Shown here in pieces: positions 48,061-59,252 of a stretch of 64,000 nt of DNA (position 1 is its first letter; each line of letters starts with the position of its first letter). The notes beneath the pieces are model-generated. The model ran no database searches, was not told the origin of the DNA, and was given only the letters and a program-made list of their open reading frames with translations. The stretch covers positions 1,210,931 to 1,274,930 of the forward strand of contig CAJNDS010002168.1 in NCBI GenBank assembly GCA_905221605.1, in the 5' to 3' direction. The position numbers were made by a program, and so were the translations under genes. Source of the DNA: Symbiodinium natans (lineage: Eukaryota; Sar; Dinophyceae; Suessiales; Symbiodiniaceae).

Positions 48061-50933
48061 GCCTCAACCCTTGACGACCTGGAGCGTTTCTTTGCCACTT
48101 TGCGGCTGCGCTTGGTGGCTGGCGCGGCGGCTGCGCACTGGACGTCGCTGCGGGACTGCTCTTGTCTGTGACGGAAGACCCTTGGGTTTAGGGTTCAGGG
48201 TTCAGGGTTTAGTGTTTAGGATTTAGGGTTTAGGGTACCTGAACTAGCGTTTCTGAGACCTGATATAAGCCTACAAGGGCCCGCAAGGGCTCAGCGGCTT
48301 CCACGTAGGGCATGCCTCGCAAAAATTGCGATGCCAACTCTTTGCCCTTTTTCAATCCGGTCCCCTCAATGGTGAAGGCTGCGGTATGGGTCAGCGTCCT
48401 GAGCTTCAGAGGCTTCCCACTCCTTGTGGTTTGGAGTGGGTTGGAGTTGGGTTTGGGGTTGAGAGCTAGGTTTCGTGTGGGTTTGTGGGCATCGCATCAG
48501 AGATACAAAATGGGATCATATATGGTCGAATCGACATTGTCAGAGGCCAAATTCCTTTGATGACTGATGACCCGCGACAGCCATGCTTGGGGCCCTCTCA
48601 ATGTGACGGATTCGTAGTGGCCAGGAAACCGCAGCACGCACGCCAGGCTCCTTGCCTGCGCTGGCAAGGCCAGGATAGCGTTCGGGACTCTGGAGGGTCT
48701 ATAGCTTCTTGGTCTCACAGCAAAATTTGAAGATTGAGAAGCGGATGTATGCTGGTGCCCAAACCCTGACCCTAAGCCTATAAACTCATGAAGCCCCGAA
48801 ATCCCTCAACCCACGAGCCTGGCTTCGACAAACGGTTTCAAAGCATACTGCAGCATATATCTTGTCTTATTCCGGTTACACTTTCTATGACATTCTTGAC
48901 ATAATTGACGTCGGGCTATTCAAGACACCCTGACCGTTTGGGCTGCTGAGCGGTACCCTCTTCAAAGTCAATCCGTTCCGAAATCCGGCATTTTGTCAAG
49001 GATTTGTGGATAGTTTTTGTCAGAGATCCCACCGGTCCCATATCCCTAAACCTTGCACCCTGAAGTGGCAGACAACGCCCTGAATGCCTAAACCCTAGAC
49101 CCTGCACCCTAAACCCTCAACCCTAGACCCTACACTACAACCCCTACAACCCGATACTTGGAGGTTCATGGTATTTAATAACCAATTTTTTCCTGTACTT
49201 TCGTTCCACTGATAAGCCCCTTAAGTGGCCTAGTATGGTTATACTTGGGTTATAAGTGCAACTACTACTTAGACTTGGTTAGTAAGTACCATGAACCTCC
49301 AATTAGGCCTTAGTGTTCCATGACTAATCGTATTCCCTTATGGCCCCTTCATAATTATGCTATAATAATCACCCCCCCCCCCCCAAAGCCTTATTCTAAT
49401 TATTCAGGTCCCTATAGTAGCCCTAAACCCTAAACCCTAAACCCTAAACCTTGAACCCTGAACCCTGAACCCTAAACCCTGAACCCTATATTAGGCCACG
49501 GTGTCTGACTGCGCAGGCAGTCCATCGCCTACCTGATGGACACCACCTCGCGGGAGAAGCGCTGCTTTGAGGACGCCTGACGCGTGTAGGGTTTAGGGTT
49601 TAGGGTTTAGGGTGTAGGGTTAAGGGTTTAGGGTTTCGGGTTTAGGGTTGAGGGTTTAGAGTGGAGAGTGTTCACGTTTGTGAGATGGTAGTGGAATGTG
49701 GGGCACCTAACTCCACAATGCCATATGCAGGAAGGTTCAAGGCAGTGAAGATTCAAAGATCTTTTTTGTCGTGGTTCAGGGCTTGCCCCTCCTCCCCTCT
49801 CCCTCCCCTCTCCCTCCCCTCTCCCTCCCCTCTCCCTCCCCTCTCCCTCCCCTCTCCCTCCCCTCTCCCTCCCCTCTCCCTCCCCTCTCCCTCCCTCTCC
49901 CTCCCCCCTCTCCCTCCCCTCTCCCTCCCCTCTCCCTCCCCTGCCCTCCCCCCTCCCCTCCCCTCTTTGCCTTGACCTCCAAAAAGCATGCAGAGATGCA
50001 CTGCGGCATAGCTTGGAAGGTTTACCGTAAGGGCGTCATGGTCGGGGTTCTGAGGCATCCTATGGTACGTTCACGACTTCGGGGTTTAGGGAGCCCGCGA
50101 TTCGCACAGAGGCTGTTCTGGGCGCGCCCCCCGCAGCTTTTGGGACTGGAGGGGCGATTCTACGAGGTTTTCAGGTTTTGGGCTTGTAGGGTTTATAGGG
50201 TTGATGGTTTTGGGTGTAGGGTCTAGGGTTTAGGGTGTAGGTTTGGGGTAATACTCCTTATACTCGCCTTGGTGCTCCTAGAGCTTCCCGAAGCATGCTT
50301 AGAGCCTGCTGAGGCATTCTTTGCGCCACGCGGGACGCACGAGGCCGGGGCCACTCTTCTGGCATCCTTGATCAATAAAAACCCTAGAACCCTGAACCCT
50401 AAACCCTGAACCCTAAACCCTGAACCCTAAACCCGAAACCCAAAAGTCCTAAACCCTAAACCCTAAACCCTTAACCCTTAACCCTTCACCCTTAACCCTA
50501 AACCCGAAAAGAACTAAGACCTAAACCCTGAACCCAACCCAAGGTGGTCATGATTGTAACCACAAGGTGGTCATAATCATGGCCTCTATGAAACACGATT
50601 CATGTGTAGTTTTTTGGTGAGTGCAGAAAAGGGCTTAGGGCTTAGGGCTCAGGGCTTAGGGCTCAGGGCTTTCGGCTTAGGGCTTTCGGTTTAGGGCTTA
50701 GGGCTTAGGGTTTAGGGTCTAAGGAAATACATAAACCAGGAAGAATAAACAAGTAAGCGATATGTAGAGAGATCTTCGTACACTGAACTTATACAAATTA
50801 ATAGAGTGCCCGTCTGGGGAATTTATATATATATATATATACATGTATGTATGTATGTATGTATGTATGTATGTATGTATGTATGTATGTATGTATGTAT
50901 GTATGTATGTATGTACGTATGTATGTATGTATG

Positions 50934-50968
<35 letters not shown>

Positions 50969-51430
50969 TTATGATATCACGCCACGCCTGTGGTAGCTCT
51001 GCCTTGAGCGCCAGGCTCTGGACGACATCTTGGCCCATCTCGGCCTGCTGTTTCAGGAGGTGCCCGGCAGACAGTGGCAAGAGGTGTCTAGGGTTTAGGG
51101 TTTAGGGTCTAGGGTTTGGGGTTCAGGGTTTAGGGTTTGGGGTTCAGGGTTTTGGGGTTTTTTGGTTGGTGTGCATGCCTTTGGTTGTCAGTATATGGGG
51201 CAGCCTCGAGGTCATACCCGGGGCTTGTCAACAGGTAAGACAGCAGCATGCACTGGTGCTCCGAATGTCCGTTATCCGAGGCGCCTCAGCTGCGAATTCC
51301 AGCCGGAATGCTCAACTGCGAATCCACGCGGAACCCAAGCCCTGCATATTCCAAGCTCACGAAGCAGACCCTGAACCAGAGCGGGTCCTTTCTCGCTGGG
51401 TTTGCGGTGGAGGCTGTTCAATTTCCCTAA
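48061..51430 (+). CDS. six-exon gene model (3' part), unknown helical protein
   Basis: The candidate exons are 48061-48167, 49517-49574, 50110-50166, 50284-50343, 50997-51083 and 51290-51430, which join in phase to 169 residues and a TAA. They read [98 protein letters not shown] and [20 protein letters not shown]. Acceptors are CATCTCAG, CTGCGCAG, GCACAG, CTAGAG, GTGGTAG and GCCTCAG; donors are GTGACGG, GCCTGACG, GTTTTC, GCCGGGG and GTGTCTAGGG. Introns hold TTTAGGG and CCCTAAA arrays, a fold-back C, an 11-bp CT-rich minisatellite and a (TATG)n tract. Five consistent junctions are the main support. No domain is recognised. The last exon is also open in another frame. Confidence 0.5.
48312..48730 (+). 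other. overlapping open frames inside the proposed first intron
   Basis: Two plus frames (48312-48560 from ATG, 48485-48730) lie in unique sequence: [20 protein letters not shown] and [20 protein letters not shown]. They may be an extra exon or chance. They lie within proposed intron 1 of the 48.1-51.4 kb model. Confidence 0.25.
49155..49308. mobile_element. fold-back element, family C, intronic
   Basis: ACTTGGAGGTTCATGGTATTTA at the left, AGTAAGTACCATGAACCTCCAATTA at the right. AAGTGGCCTAGTATGG and CAACTACTACTTAGAC lie in the loop. Confidence 0.72.
49781..49970. repeat. 11-bp CT-rich minisatellite
   Basis: About 16 units of CTCCCTCCCCT with slippage variants. A pure pyrimidine tract like this could form triplex DNA. 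Frames encode Pro/Ser/Leu or Arg/Glu/Gly repeats and are not genes. Confidence 0.93.
50841..50955. repeat. (TATG)n and (TA)n microsatellite
   Basis: About 24 copies of GTAT flanked by (TA)n on both sides. Confidence 0.95.
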
Positions 51431-51539
51431 AACCCGAAACCCTAAACCCCAACCCTAAACCCGAAACTCGAAGCCCCTCCCAGCTCTCACGGAGGGGGCC
51501 TGGAGGGTTGTGGGCTTCGGGTTGAGGACCTCAAGCCCC

Positions 51540-51940
51540 CTAAAACCTGAACCCTGAACCTTAAACCCTAAACCCTAAACCCACAAAGCCTCCACAAGCC
51601 CTCCACAAGCCCCCCACAAGCCCTCCACAAGCCCACCCACAAAGCCCGTAAAGACTTGCGACAAGGCCATGCAGCCTGCATGCGCTGCCGCAAGCTGGGC
51701 AGCTTGCCCGTTTTAGGGTTTAGGTTTCAGGGTTTTAGGGGGCGGTGTCAGGGTTCTCTGGACTCCTAGACCCTAGAAGCCCCAAAACCTTCCAGGAGGT
51801 TTCGGGTCTAGGGTTGAGGGTTTGGGGTTTACGGTTTAGGGTTTTTCGGTTTAGGGCTCAGGATTCAGGAATATAGCCTGCAATTCTTCAACCCAGAGTT
51901 CTGCAAGGTCGTCGGGGTGTGAAGCGGCATCTCAGAAGCG
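51540..51940. other. stretch of weak repeats after the gene model
   Basis: CCACAAGCCCTC repeats at about 51580-51650, a GC-rich island at 51655-51715 (a possible exon before GTTTTAGGG) and degenerate TTTAGGG. Nothing firm. Confidence 0.4.
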
Positions 51941-51941
51941 A

Positions 51942-52285
51942 ACCCTAAACCCTAAACCCTAAACCCTAAACCCTAAACCCTAAACCCTAAACCCTAAACC
52001 CTAAACCCTAAACCCTAAACCCTAAACCCTTCAACACCAAAGGCCCGAAAGGTTCTCCAGAATCCCAGAGACCCCTGATGCCCTGAAGCCCTCAACCCTC
52101 AGTACCCTCAGTACCCTAAACTCTGACACCCTAAACCCTGAACCCTAAACCCTAAGCTCTAAACCCTAAACCCTAAACCCTAAACCCTAAACCCTAAACC
52201 CTAAACCCTAAACCCTAAACCCTAAACCCTAAACCCTAGACCCTCAACCCTCTAAACCCTAAGCCCTAAACCCTAAAGACCCTAA
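51942..52285. repeat. CCCTAAA arrays
   Basis: Clean arrays at about 51942-52030 and 52130-52240, with CCCTCAG and CCCTGAC variants between. Confidence 0.9.
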
Positions 52286-52454
52286 AGGCCCACCGCCCCA
52301 AAGACTCAACGCGAAGCCGGACTCAGGTTTGTGTTGCTAGGTAGGGCCCTGTTTCATTTTGATTTTTTTTGTACATAAATTTCTTTCCCTCAGTGAGTTT
52401 TAAGAGGTTTGCCTCTTCGAGATATTTTCAGAATTTTTTTGAAGGGCCATCCTG

Positions 52455-52745
52455 GTACACTTGGAGGTTCACGGGCAGAAATAGGTGGGGTCATAGGCAG
52501 GGTATCGATAGTTATGTCTGGCTATATCCTTACTCAGGGTACTTATAGCCCTACCTTTAATCCTAAGCCCTGAGCCCTGAGCCCTAAGCCCGAAGCCCTA
52601 AGCCCGAAGCCCTAAACCGTAAACCCTAAACCCTAAACCCTAAACCCGAAACCCAAGACCCTAAACCCTAAACCCTAAACCCCAAACCCCAAACCCTAAA
52701 CCCTAAACCCTAAACACTACGTCTAGCCACCCATGAACCCGCAAG
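52455..52745. mobile_element. fold-back element C split by a telomere-like array
   Basis: The left end CACTTGGAGGTTCACGGGCAG runs into GGTACTTATAGCCCTACC; the expected right end CTAGCCACCCATGAACCCGCAAGTAGG appears only after about 155 bases of CCCTAAG/CCCTAAA units (about 52562-52715). The array interrupts what is a single element elsewhere. Confidence 0.6.
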
Positions 52746-52748
52746 TAG

Positions 52749-52818
52749 GGTTGACGGAGCTGGAGGTGGACTTGGCAGCCAGCGCGGAGGTCGTGAAGGC
52801 CACCCTGGCGGCGCTTAC
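52749..52818 (+). CDS. candidate exon, helical
   Basis: It reads LTELEVDLAASAEVVKATLA and AL between a TAG acceptor word and GCTTAC|GTTTTC. Third positions are mostly G or C. Earlier donors (GAG|GTCGTG) are possible. Parent unknown. Confidence 0.4.
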
Positions 52819-53489
52819 GTTTTCTAAAGCCCTGCCCAGACCTTCCAAAACCCCTTACAGTAACTAAGGAATACACCCTACTTGTTACCAAGGATCAACC
52901 CTGAACCCTAAACCCTAAACCCTAATCCCTAAACCCTAGTCAAGGAGTTTTGGAAGATCCGGGTGCTTTAACCACACAAGGCTACCTGAAGGTTGTGTAG
53001 GTTTAGGGCCTTTTGTAGGGTTTCGGGTTAAGCGTTTAAGGGTTCAGGGTTTAGGGTTTCGGGTTTGGATGGTACTACTTGGATGTTCACGGCTAGTTCT
53101 AAGTAAGGTTTCAACGACCCCAAGATGAGTTGCCGCCCTCTACCCTGAGCCCATGACACCCCAAGCCCCAAGCCCCTGACCCCCTAAAGCGCTTGATGCC
53201 CTAAACCGTAAGACCTGGGCCCTGAAACCTAAACCCTAAACCCTAAGCCCGAAACCCTGCACCCTAAACCCTAAACCCGAAGCCCTACAGAGGCAAGGTT
53301 GTCTGCGCTGCTTGTGCAAGCCACCTGCACGTCTCAGAAGTTACTCCACCGGGCTTCTTTTTGAACCTCAGCCTCACACTCCCTGCAACAGGCAGCTGGT
53401 GGTTACTGGTAGCAGCATGGGTCTTACTTCCTCGAATACTGGAGGCTAGGTTGAGACGCCCACAACCCCAAATCCCCACAAGCCCCTGT

Positions 53490-53695
53490 ACCCTAAACTC
53501 TAAACCCCAAACCCTAAACCCTAAACCCTAAACCCTAAACCCTAAACCCTAAACCCTAAACCCTAAACCCTAAACCCTACACCCTAAACCCTAAACCCTA
53601 AACCCTAAACCCTAAACCCTAAACCCTACACCCTAAACCCTAAACCCTAAACCCTAAACCCTAAACCCTAAACCCTAAACCCTAAACTCCCGAAG
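53490..53695. repeat. CCCTAAA array
   Basis: About 27 units with two CCCTACA. It ends close to the acceptor of the following exon. Confidence 0.93.
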
Positions 53696-53707
53696 ACTTC
53701 CTTGCAG

Positions 53708-53775
53708 AGGCTGAGCTTGCGGAGCAGCGGGAGGCCTTAGCGTGCCGCACGCCGGTACCAGAGCCGCAAGAGCAG
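53708..53775 (+). CDS. candidate exon, Glu-rich helix
   Basis: The acceptor ACTTCCTTGCAG and donor GAGCAG|GTTCGG enclose two bases plus AELAEQREALACRTPVPEPQ and EQ. The frame is also open upstream (EDFLAE). CCCTAAA array left, TTTAGGG array right. Confidence 0.48.
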
Positions 53776-53777
53776 GT

Positions 53778-53915
53778 TCGGGTTTAGGGTTTAGGGTTTA
53801 GGGTTTAGGGTTTAGGGTTTAGGGTTTAGGGTTTAGGGTTTAGGGTTTAGGGTTCAGGGTTTAGGGTTTAGGGTTTAGGGTTCAGGGTTCAGGGTTTCGG
53901 GTTTAGGGTTTCGGG
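53778..53915. repeat. TTTAGGG array
   Basis: About 18 units starting immediately at the proposed donor of the exon ending at 53775. Confidence 0.92.
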
Positions 53916-53919
53916 CACC

Positions 53920-54670
53920 ACAAGGACCCAGAGTAGGCCCTTATTCCCTTTTTGGGGGTTTAGGTTCCCTTAACCACCTGTAAACCAAGAAGGGCGGCGT
54001 AGGGCCAAGTGATTACGCAAGTTCAAATATATAGAACCCGACCCATATCTGCCGAGGCATCGCTCGCATGAGGGATGTTTGCCCAGGCTTGTATATGCTC
54101 ACGGGCTTTGGTGGAAACCTGGAAACCTGCTTCGAAGCCTAAATAAAGCTAACATGCCACAGGCGCAGCCCTTCAAGCCGCCAAACCCCCTCCCCTCCCC
54201 GTCCCCAAAAAAGACCTGATGCATCCCGTAAGCCCATAGTCCACTCCAACTCAATGCTTGACAACCCCTGTAGCACTTACCACCCTACCCCCCCTCCAAA
54301 ACAACGAGCAGCAGCCCCAAGAAACCTTCAATGATTCAATCAAGCCTCTGAAGCGATGACCAAAGCCTAAAGTCCTTGCAAGGTCTACGAAGAAAAGAAA
54401 CCGAAGATACCCTCAGCGCTCAATTCTAGCTGAATACTTGAAGCCCTAAGCCACTTACCAACTCCTACATGAAGGTTCATGGCTACTTGTAAGTAGAATG
54501 CCCCAAAATGTTACGGACAAGATGCTACTAGCTACTACTGTCTCGGACAAGATAATTTACTGACTTGTTGGCGAGAGTTGTTGCTGGAATGGCTTTTGGG
54601 AAGAATGTCGGAGATGTACTTTTGGCAGCTTCAAGCCTTGCCAAGCTCTCCTCTTGCTCGGGTGTGGCCA
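53920..54670. other. stretch without a supported gene
   Basis: Unique, moderately AT-rich, with a family C left end at about 54474 (TGAAGGTTCATGGCTACTTG). No exon with good borders was seen. Confidence 0.4.
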
Positions 54671-54679
54671 AGCGCCAAA

Positions 54680-54960
54680 GAGCAGAAATGCCGCGTTTTT
54701 CAAGTTTCAAATTCGTTTCCGCAGTTTCAAATTAGTTTCAAAATCCAGTTGCAAAATCGCTGTTAAGGGGAAACTGTATTTTTCTACGCGCAATTCAAAA
54801 AAATGAAGGAATGTCAGAGGTTCCTGGTTTTCAAAAAGCGCGGACAGAAATTGCAGTTCCCCCTTAACAGCGATTTTGCAACTGGATTTTGAAACTAATT
54901 TGAAAGTGATTGGAAACTAATTTGAAACTGTGAAAACAATTTGAAACTTGAAAAACACCA
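54680..54960. repeat. large AT-rich fold-back (inverted repeat)
   Basis: The left arm of about 100 bases (54694-54790: TTTCAAGTTTCAAATTCG, CAAAATCCAGTTGCAAAATC, GCTGTTAAGGGGAAACTG) pairs with the right arm 54838-54958 (CAGTTCCCCCTTAACAGC, GATTTTGCAACTGGATTTTG, AATTTGAAACTTGAAAAAC). The right arm has an extra GAAACTAATTTGAAA repeat. It would form a long, nearly perfect hairpin if transcribed. Confidence 0.88.
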
Positions 54961-54964
54961 TATT

Positions 54965-55590
54965 CCGGACTTTCTGCCCCCATCCTGGCCCCTCACATAC
55001 GGCCCTCAATTCACTTTGGTCAGCTGTGACTAGAGACCAGAGTTTCCGAAAACTTGCCAGTCTCCAGACTGTTGATGGACGAAATCCTGCATCACTTTTA
55101 TTATGCAGGTCATCCCTTCCAAACCCTGAATATTAACATTGCCGTCCTTGCAATGCTTCGAAAGTGCCTGTGTGTGAATGACCGAAATCCTGCATCACCC
55201 GCGCGCGCGCGCGCGCGCACGCAACATTGAAATTCGAGGGGTGCGCGGAGCTCGACTACCAACCGTCGCACACGTGTAATGTAGGAGGTCATGCAAGATT
55301 TTGTCCATCCACAGTAGTATTCCCTTATGGCCCTATATATATATATATATATATTCATACTATATAGTAACACCCGAAAACCTTATTGAGACTTTTTACT
55401 ACCATGTGCTTAAGAACCCCAAAAGAAATGACAACAGTTTCCTTATAAGGGTAATATAGGGAATTCTTCGTTTTGTTATCTTTTGGAGGGGAGGGGGGGA
55501 CCAGAACGTAGCTCTCAAGTTAAAGTAAGTTCATTCTCCTCGAGACTTCCAGTCAGGCCCTACGCAACAGAGACGAAGCTCAGTCTCCAG
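54965..55590. other. stretch with microsatellites, no supported gene
   Basis: (GC)n at about 55200-55218 and (AT)n at about 55334-55352. GACCGAAATCCTGCATCAC resembles GACGAAATCCTGCATCAC about 110 bases earlier, an imperfect duplication. Confidence 0.5.
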
Positions 55591-55593
55591 AAG

Positions 55594-55686
55594 CCCTAAA
55601 CCCTAAACCCTAAACCCTAAACCCTAAACCCTAAACCCTAAACCCTAAACCCTAAACCCTAAACCCTAAACCCTAAACCCTAAACC
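55594..55686. repeat. CCCTAAA array
   Basis: About 13 units just before the acceptor region of the next exon. Confidence 0.9.
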
Positions 55687-55710
55687 TTATTGCAGCCCCA
55701 CATATTCCAG

Positions 55711-56864
55711 AGACGAGGTGCGCGCAGCCCTGGCCTCGCTCCTGGGCGCGTCGCGCCGGCGCCTCTTCGCCGAAGCGCGGCGGGTGCTGCCCCGCGGAGC
55801 GTTTAGGGCGCCTAAACCCTAAACCCTAAACCCTAAACCCTAAACCCTAAACCCTAAACCCTAAACCCTAAACTCTATGGTTTAGGGTTTTGGTTGTGTC
55901 GAGGTTTGCCATGGACTATTTTGTCTATGCTTTGCCCCTAAACCTACTCTACAGGAAACTTTCGAAGGCCTTTAGGTTTAGGGTTTAGGGTTTGGGGTTT
56001 GGGGTTTGGGGTTTAGGGTTTACGGTTCAGGGTTTAGGGTTTAGGCTTTAGGGTTTAGGGTCAAGTATCGACTACGTTGGTGGACCCTTGGGGTTCAGAT
56101 ACCAGGATTTGGGCGCAGACAGTGGTAGCTCACCCTGTATTTTCTTTGCAGCAGTCCGGTTTTCAGGAATGCAGGGCTTTGGGGGAGTATTGAGAGGGCG
56201 GGGGTGGCCCACTGATGTCTGCTTGGAAAAACTAATTGTGAGGATGTTTGCGGAAGTATACGCGGTACTCACCATACTCACGTAGGACGACAGTTCGGCC
56301 CAACACCCAAAGTCGTGAGTACACGAGACCGAAGAAATCCCTTCCCCACGCAGACTCCTGGCACATTAGGACTCCTCCTGCACAGAAATAGTTCCATAAT
56401 CTTGCTCGGGTGGGTTAAAAACCCTAAACCCTAAACCCTAAACCCTAAACCCTAGACCCTAAACCCTGAACCCTGAACCCTGAACCCTGAACCCTGAACC
56501 CTGAACCCTAAACCGCAGCTAATATAAATGCACACGCCTTTGACTCCGCGACTCCGCGACTTGTTCACGTTTGTAGTTCTCCACTCCTGATTCGAAACCT
56601 TATTCACCCTAAGCCCCAAACCCTAAACCCTAAACCCCAAACCCTAAACCCCAAACCCTAAACCCTAAACCCTAAACCCCCGTGTATGCAAAGCCTGAAG
56701 GCCAAAAGTCCAGGACCATAGGCCACAAAGCTGGAAGGTTTCCGGTTTAGGGTTTAGGGGTTCCCTAAGAACACGCGCCCTTTGACCCAACTGTTTTTGT
56801 CTTCTCATTCGTTATAGTGTTGAGGGTTTAGGGTTTGGGGTTTTGGGTTTGGGGTTTGGGGTTT

Positions 56865-56902
<38 letters not shown>

Positions 56903-57233
56903 GCTTTAGGGGGGCTGGAGAGTTAAGGGTTCGGGGCGGAGGTCGTTGTCTAGGACCATTCCCCCTGTTTATTTTTGGGAGGGGGGGGTGTTTAGGTTTC
57001 CTGACACCCTAAGCCTAAACCCTAAACCCTTGGGGTTTAGGTTCCCTTGCAAGCCCCTTTCAACCAGGAAGGGCGCCCCTTTTAATCCTAGGTGACCCTA
57101 CACCCTAAACCCTAAACTCTAAACCCTAAACCCTAAACCCTCAACCCCAAACCCTTCTAATCCCAGATGACTCTTGGGTCCAGTTGTTCTGAGGCTGTCA
57201 GCCGACCTGAGCGACGACCTCTCGGCCTCCTAG
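55711..57233 (+). CDS. two-exon fragment, C-terminal end of unknown protein
   Basis: Exon 55711-55800 follows CATATTCCAG and ends GGAGC|GTTTAGGG, with the donor GT provided by a telomere-like unit. It reads DEVRAALASLLGASRRRLFA and EARRVLPRG. Exon 57194-57233 follows GTTCTGAG and reads LSADLSDDLSAS to TAG at 57231. The two join in phase. GC-rich third positions support the first exon strongly; the second is short and tentative. Confidence 0.45.
55812..55875. repeat. CCCTAAA array
   Basis: About nine units starting a few bases after a single TTTAGGG that forms the donor of the previous exon. Confidence 0.88.
56152..56285 (+). CDS. candidate exon or last exon, unknown protein
   Basis: A strong acceptor (CTGTATTTTCTTTGCAG) is followed by an open frame VRFSGMQGFGGVLRGRGWPT and DVCLEKLIVRMFAEVYAVLT, ending at TAG 56283-56285; a GT at ACTCAC|GTAGG is an alternative donor. 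It would lie inside the intron of the 55.7-57.2 kb model, so the two models may conflict. Confidence 0.42.
56290..57180. other. arrays and unique spacers
   Basis: CCCTAAA/CCCTGAA at about 56417-56512, CCCCAAA/CCCTAAA at about 56615-56680, GGGTTGA at about 56868-56905. Words of fold-back B (GGTTCCCTTGCAA, CCAGGAAGGGCGCC) at about 57040-57085. No gene seen. Confidence 0.6.
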
Positions 57234-57239
57234 CTTTCC

Positions 57240-58250
57240 ACACAGAAGCTTTCAGGGCTCGCTTGAGGGTTTAGGGTTTAGGGTCTAGGGTTTAGGGTCT
57301 AGGGTTTAGGGTCTAGGGTTTAGGGATTAGGGTTTAGGTTTAGGGTTTAGGGCGTGGGGCTTTGCCTTATAAGAGCCCGAAATCTACTGTTTTTGCAGGG
57401 TTCTGACTGTCCGCCCTTCCTATTTATTGCCAGCTGTCCCCCCCCCCCCCGCCCTCCCCGCCCCTCCCGCGACAAGGGAACGTGAAAGCCGTAAGCCTTG
57501 AATCCGATGGCCGCGCGACAGGGCGCGACGAGGGTTTGAAACAAGCTGCCGCGACGAAGGGTTTGTAGCAGGGGGTCGGGGGACCCCGCGACAAAGGCGG
57601 CTTCCGGCCACGGCCCTGTGGAAAATTCTTAGATCTTAAACAAGCTACTTAAGCAAGTAGGTTCCTGGTGTGGGGCCATCTTGGATTTTCGCTCGAAACC
57701 TCCAAAGCTGCCAGCCAGTGTCGACAAGAACGGCTCTCTAAGTTGGTTAGTTCGTTTTCAGAAAGCCCAATATTCTCTCCTTCATGTTGTGAACAGAGGC
57801 CTTAATTTGCACAGTTTTCCTTCTTTGTCAGGCTCGATAACTTGAGTCATGGACCCAGACTTTCGAGAAAGCTACTGCAATGTCGCTCCACGTACGGTTG
57901 AGATAGAGCGTTTGTGCGTTGCACTGGAGGGGCCCACCTGGCTCTAGCTTGGCGAAAGCCCGGAAGCTTCCACCCCCCTAAACCCTAAACCCCAAACCCT
58001 AAACCCCAAACCCGAAACCCCAAACCCTAAACCCCAAACCCTAAACCCCAAATCCTAAACCCCAATCCCTAAACCCTAAACCCTAGACCCATCTGAGGAC
58101 CTGCAGTATCCAGGGGCCCTGTTTCAGGCAGGATGCCGGGAACTGGCGGTCACAATCCTCCCAGTCCTAGGGTCTTAGGGTTTAGGGTTTAGGGTTTAGG
58201 GGTTTAGGGTTTAGGGTTTAGTGTTTAGGGTATAGGGTTTAGGGTTTATA
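57240..58250. other. TTTAGGG/CCCTAAA mosaic with unique centre
   Basis: TTTAGGG and TCTAGGG alternate at about 57265-57355. The centre 57360-57960 is unique and has a minus-strand frame (57347-57544) over a C-rich run. Alternating CCCTAAA and CCCCAAA at about 57978-58090, TTTAGGG at about 58160-58250. Confidence 0.6.
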
Positions 58251-58439
58251 TAGAACTCTACTATGTACAAGGTTAACTTTTTTTTGGCTAGGGACTTCAG
58301 CCCCTTAGCAGTTACCCTTCAAGGTGCCGAGGTCAGAACAGGAGTTGGCGTCCGGTCACGCAGCTTCCGGCGTTTGTTGCCTTAGTTAACTTAGTTACCT
58401 TAGTTTTCTTAGTTTCCTTAGTTCAGGGTATGTACCTCC

Positions 58440-58552
58440 CTTGGTAGCCCAGTGGTACCCTTTACCCTTGTTTTGGGTTCTGGCTTCCCTTGAAAAGTAA
58501 CCAACCCCAAAAAGGGTGCCCTTATGATAATATGGTTACTGGGCTACTAAGC
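58440..58552. mobile_element. fold-back element, family B
   Basis: TTGGTAGCCCAGTGGTACCC and GGTTACTGGGCTACTAAG at the ends. GGTTCTGGCTTCCCTTGAAA and AAAAAGGGTGCCCTTATGATA lie inside. This is the best-preserved copy. Confidence 0.7.
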
Positions 58553-58559
58553 TACATAT

Positions 58560-59135
58560 TGAGAGATGCGCTGCGGCTAAATGATCCTTGATCTAGCTCT
58601 CGGACCTTGCATGTTACCCGGGACCCGTGGGGTTCGATCTATATAAGTTTTCTTTGGTGCCGCAAAAAAGGTATGTCCAAACTTAGGGCCTTAGGGGCAC
58701 CCCTCTCATACCCCAAGGTTCTATAATCTGTATTATAGGAACCATTTCGCCCCCCCCCCCCCCCCCCCCCCCCCACAAAAACCAAACAAACCAACAAAAA
58801 CAAAAACACAGGAATAAGTAAATAAATAAACAGAATAGAAAACACATACATTTATCGAACCTATATAGAACCTAAATATTTGTATACCGTAGAGACGCAA
58901 ACAAAACGCCCACGGGTTGGATCAACCCCCCACCGCAAAGTAATCTGGGTGCCGAATCTGGGCTCGCTGCCCCTAAAGCGTGAAGCCCTCGACCCTGCAC
59001 CCTACAGAGCGCATGTGGCGCACCCAATGTAGGGGTCGGAATTATTGCTAATCGTAATTATTCCTTTATGGTCCCTTTGTAACTCTACTATAGTAACGCC
59101 CCAGAACCCTGTACAAGTGATCAAGGTTTTTGTAG
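58560..59135. other. stretch with poly-C run, no supported gene
   Basis: A poly-C of about 26 bases at about 58749-58774 is followed by A-rich sequence. The minus frame 58639-58851 crosses the run and is not called. Confidence 0.5.
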
Positions 59136-59252
59136 TAGCCCTAAACCCTAAACCCTAAACCCTAAACCCTAAACCCTAAACCCTAAACCCTAAACCCTAA
59201 ACCCTAAACCCTAAACCCTATAGTACGTTTGGACCTTTGTGGAAGGCGGCAG

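Noticed and set aside
49661-50226. Pro/Ser and Arg/Glu/Gly-rich frames
   Set aside because: Translations of the 11-bp CT-rich minisatellite; they only partly overlap a candidate exon at 50110.
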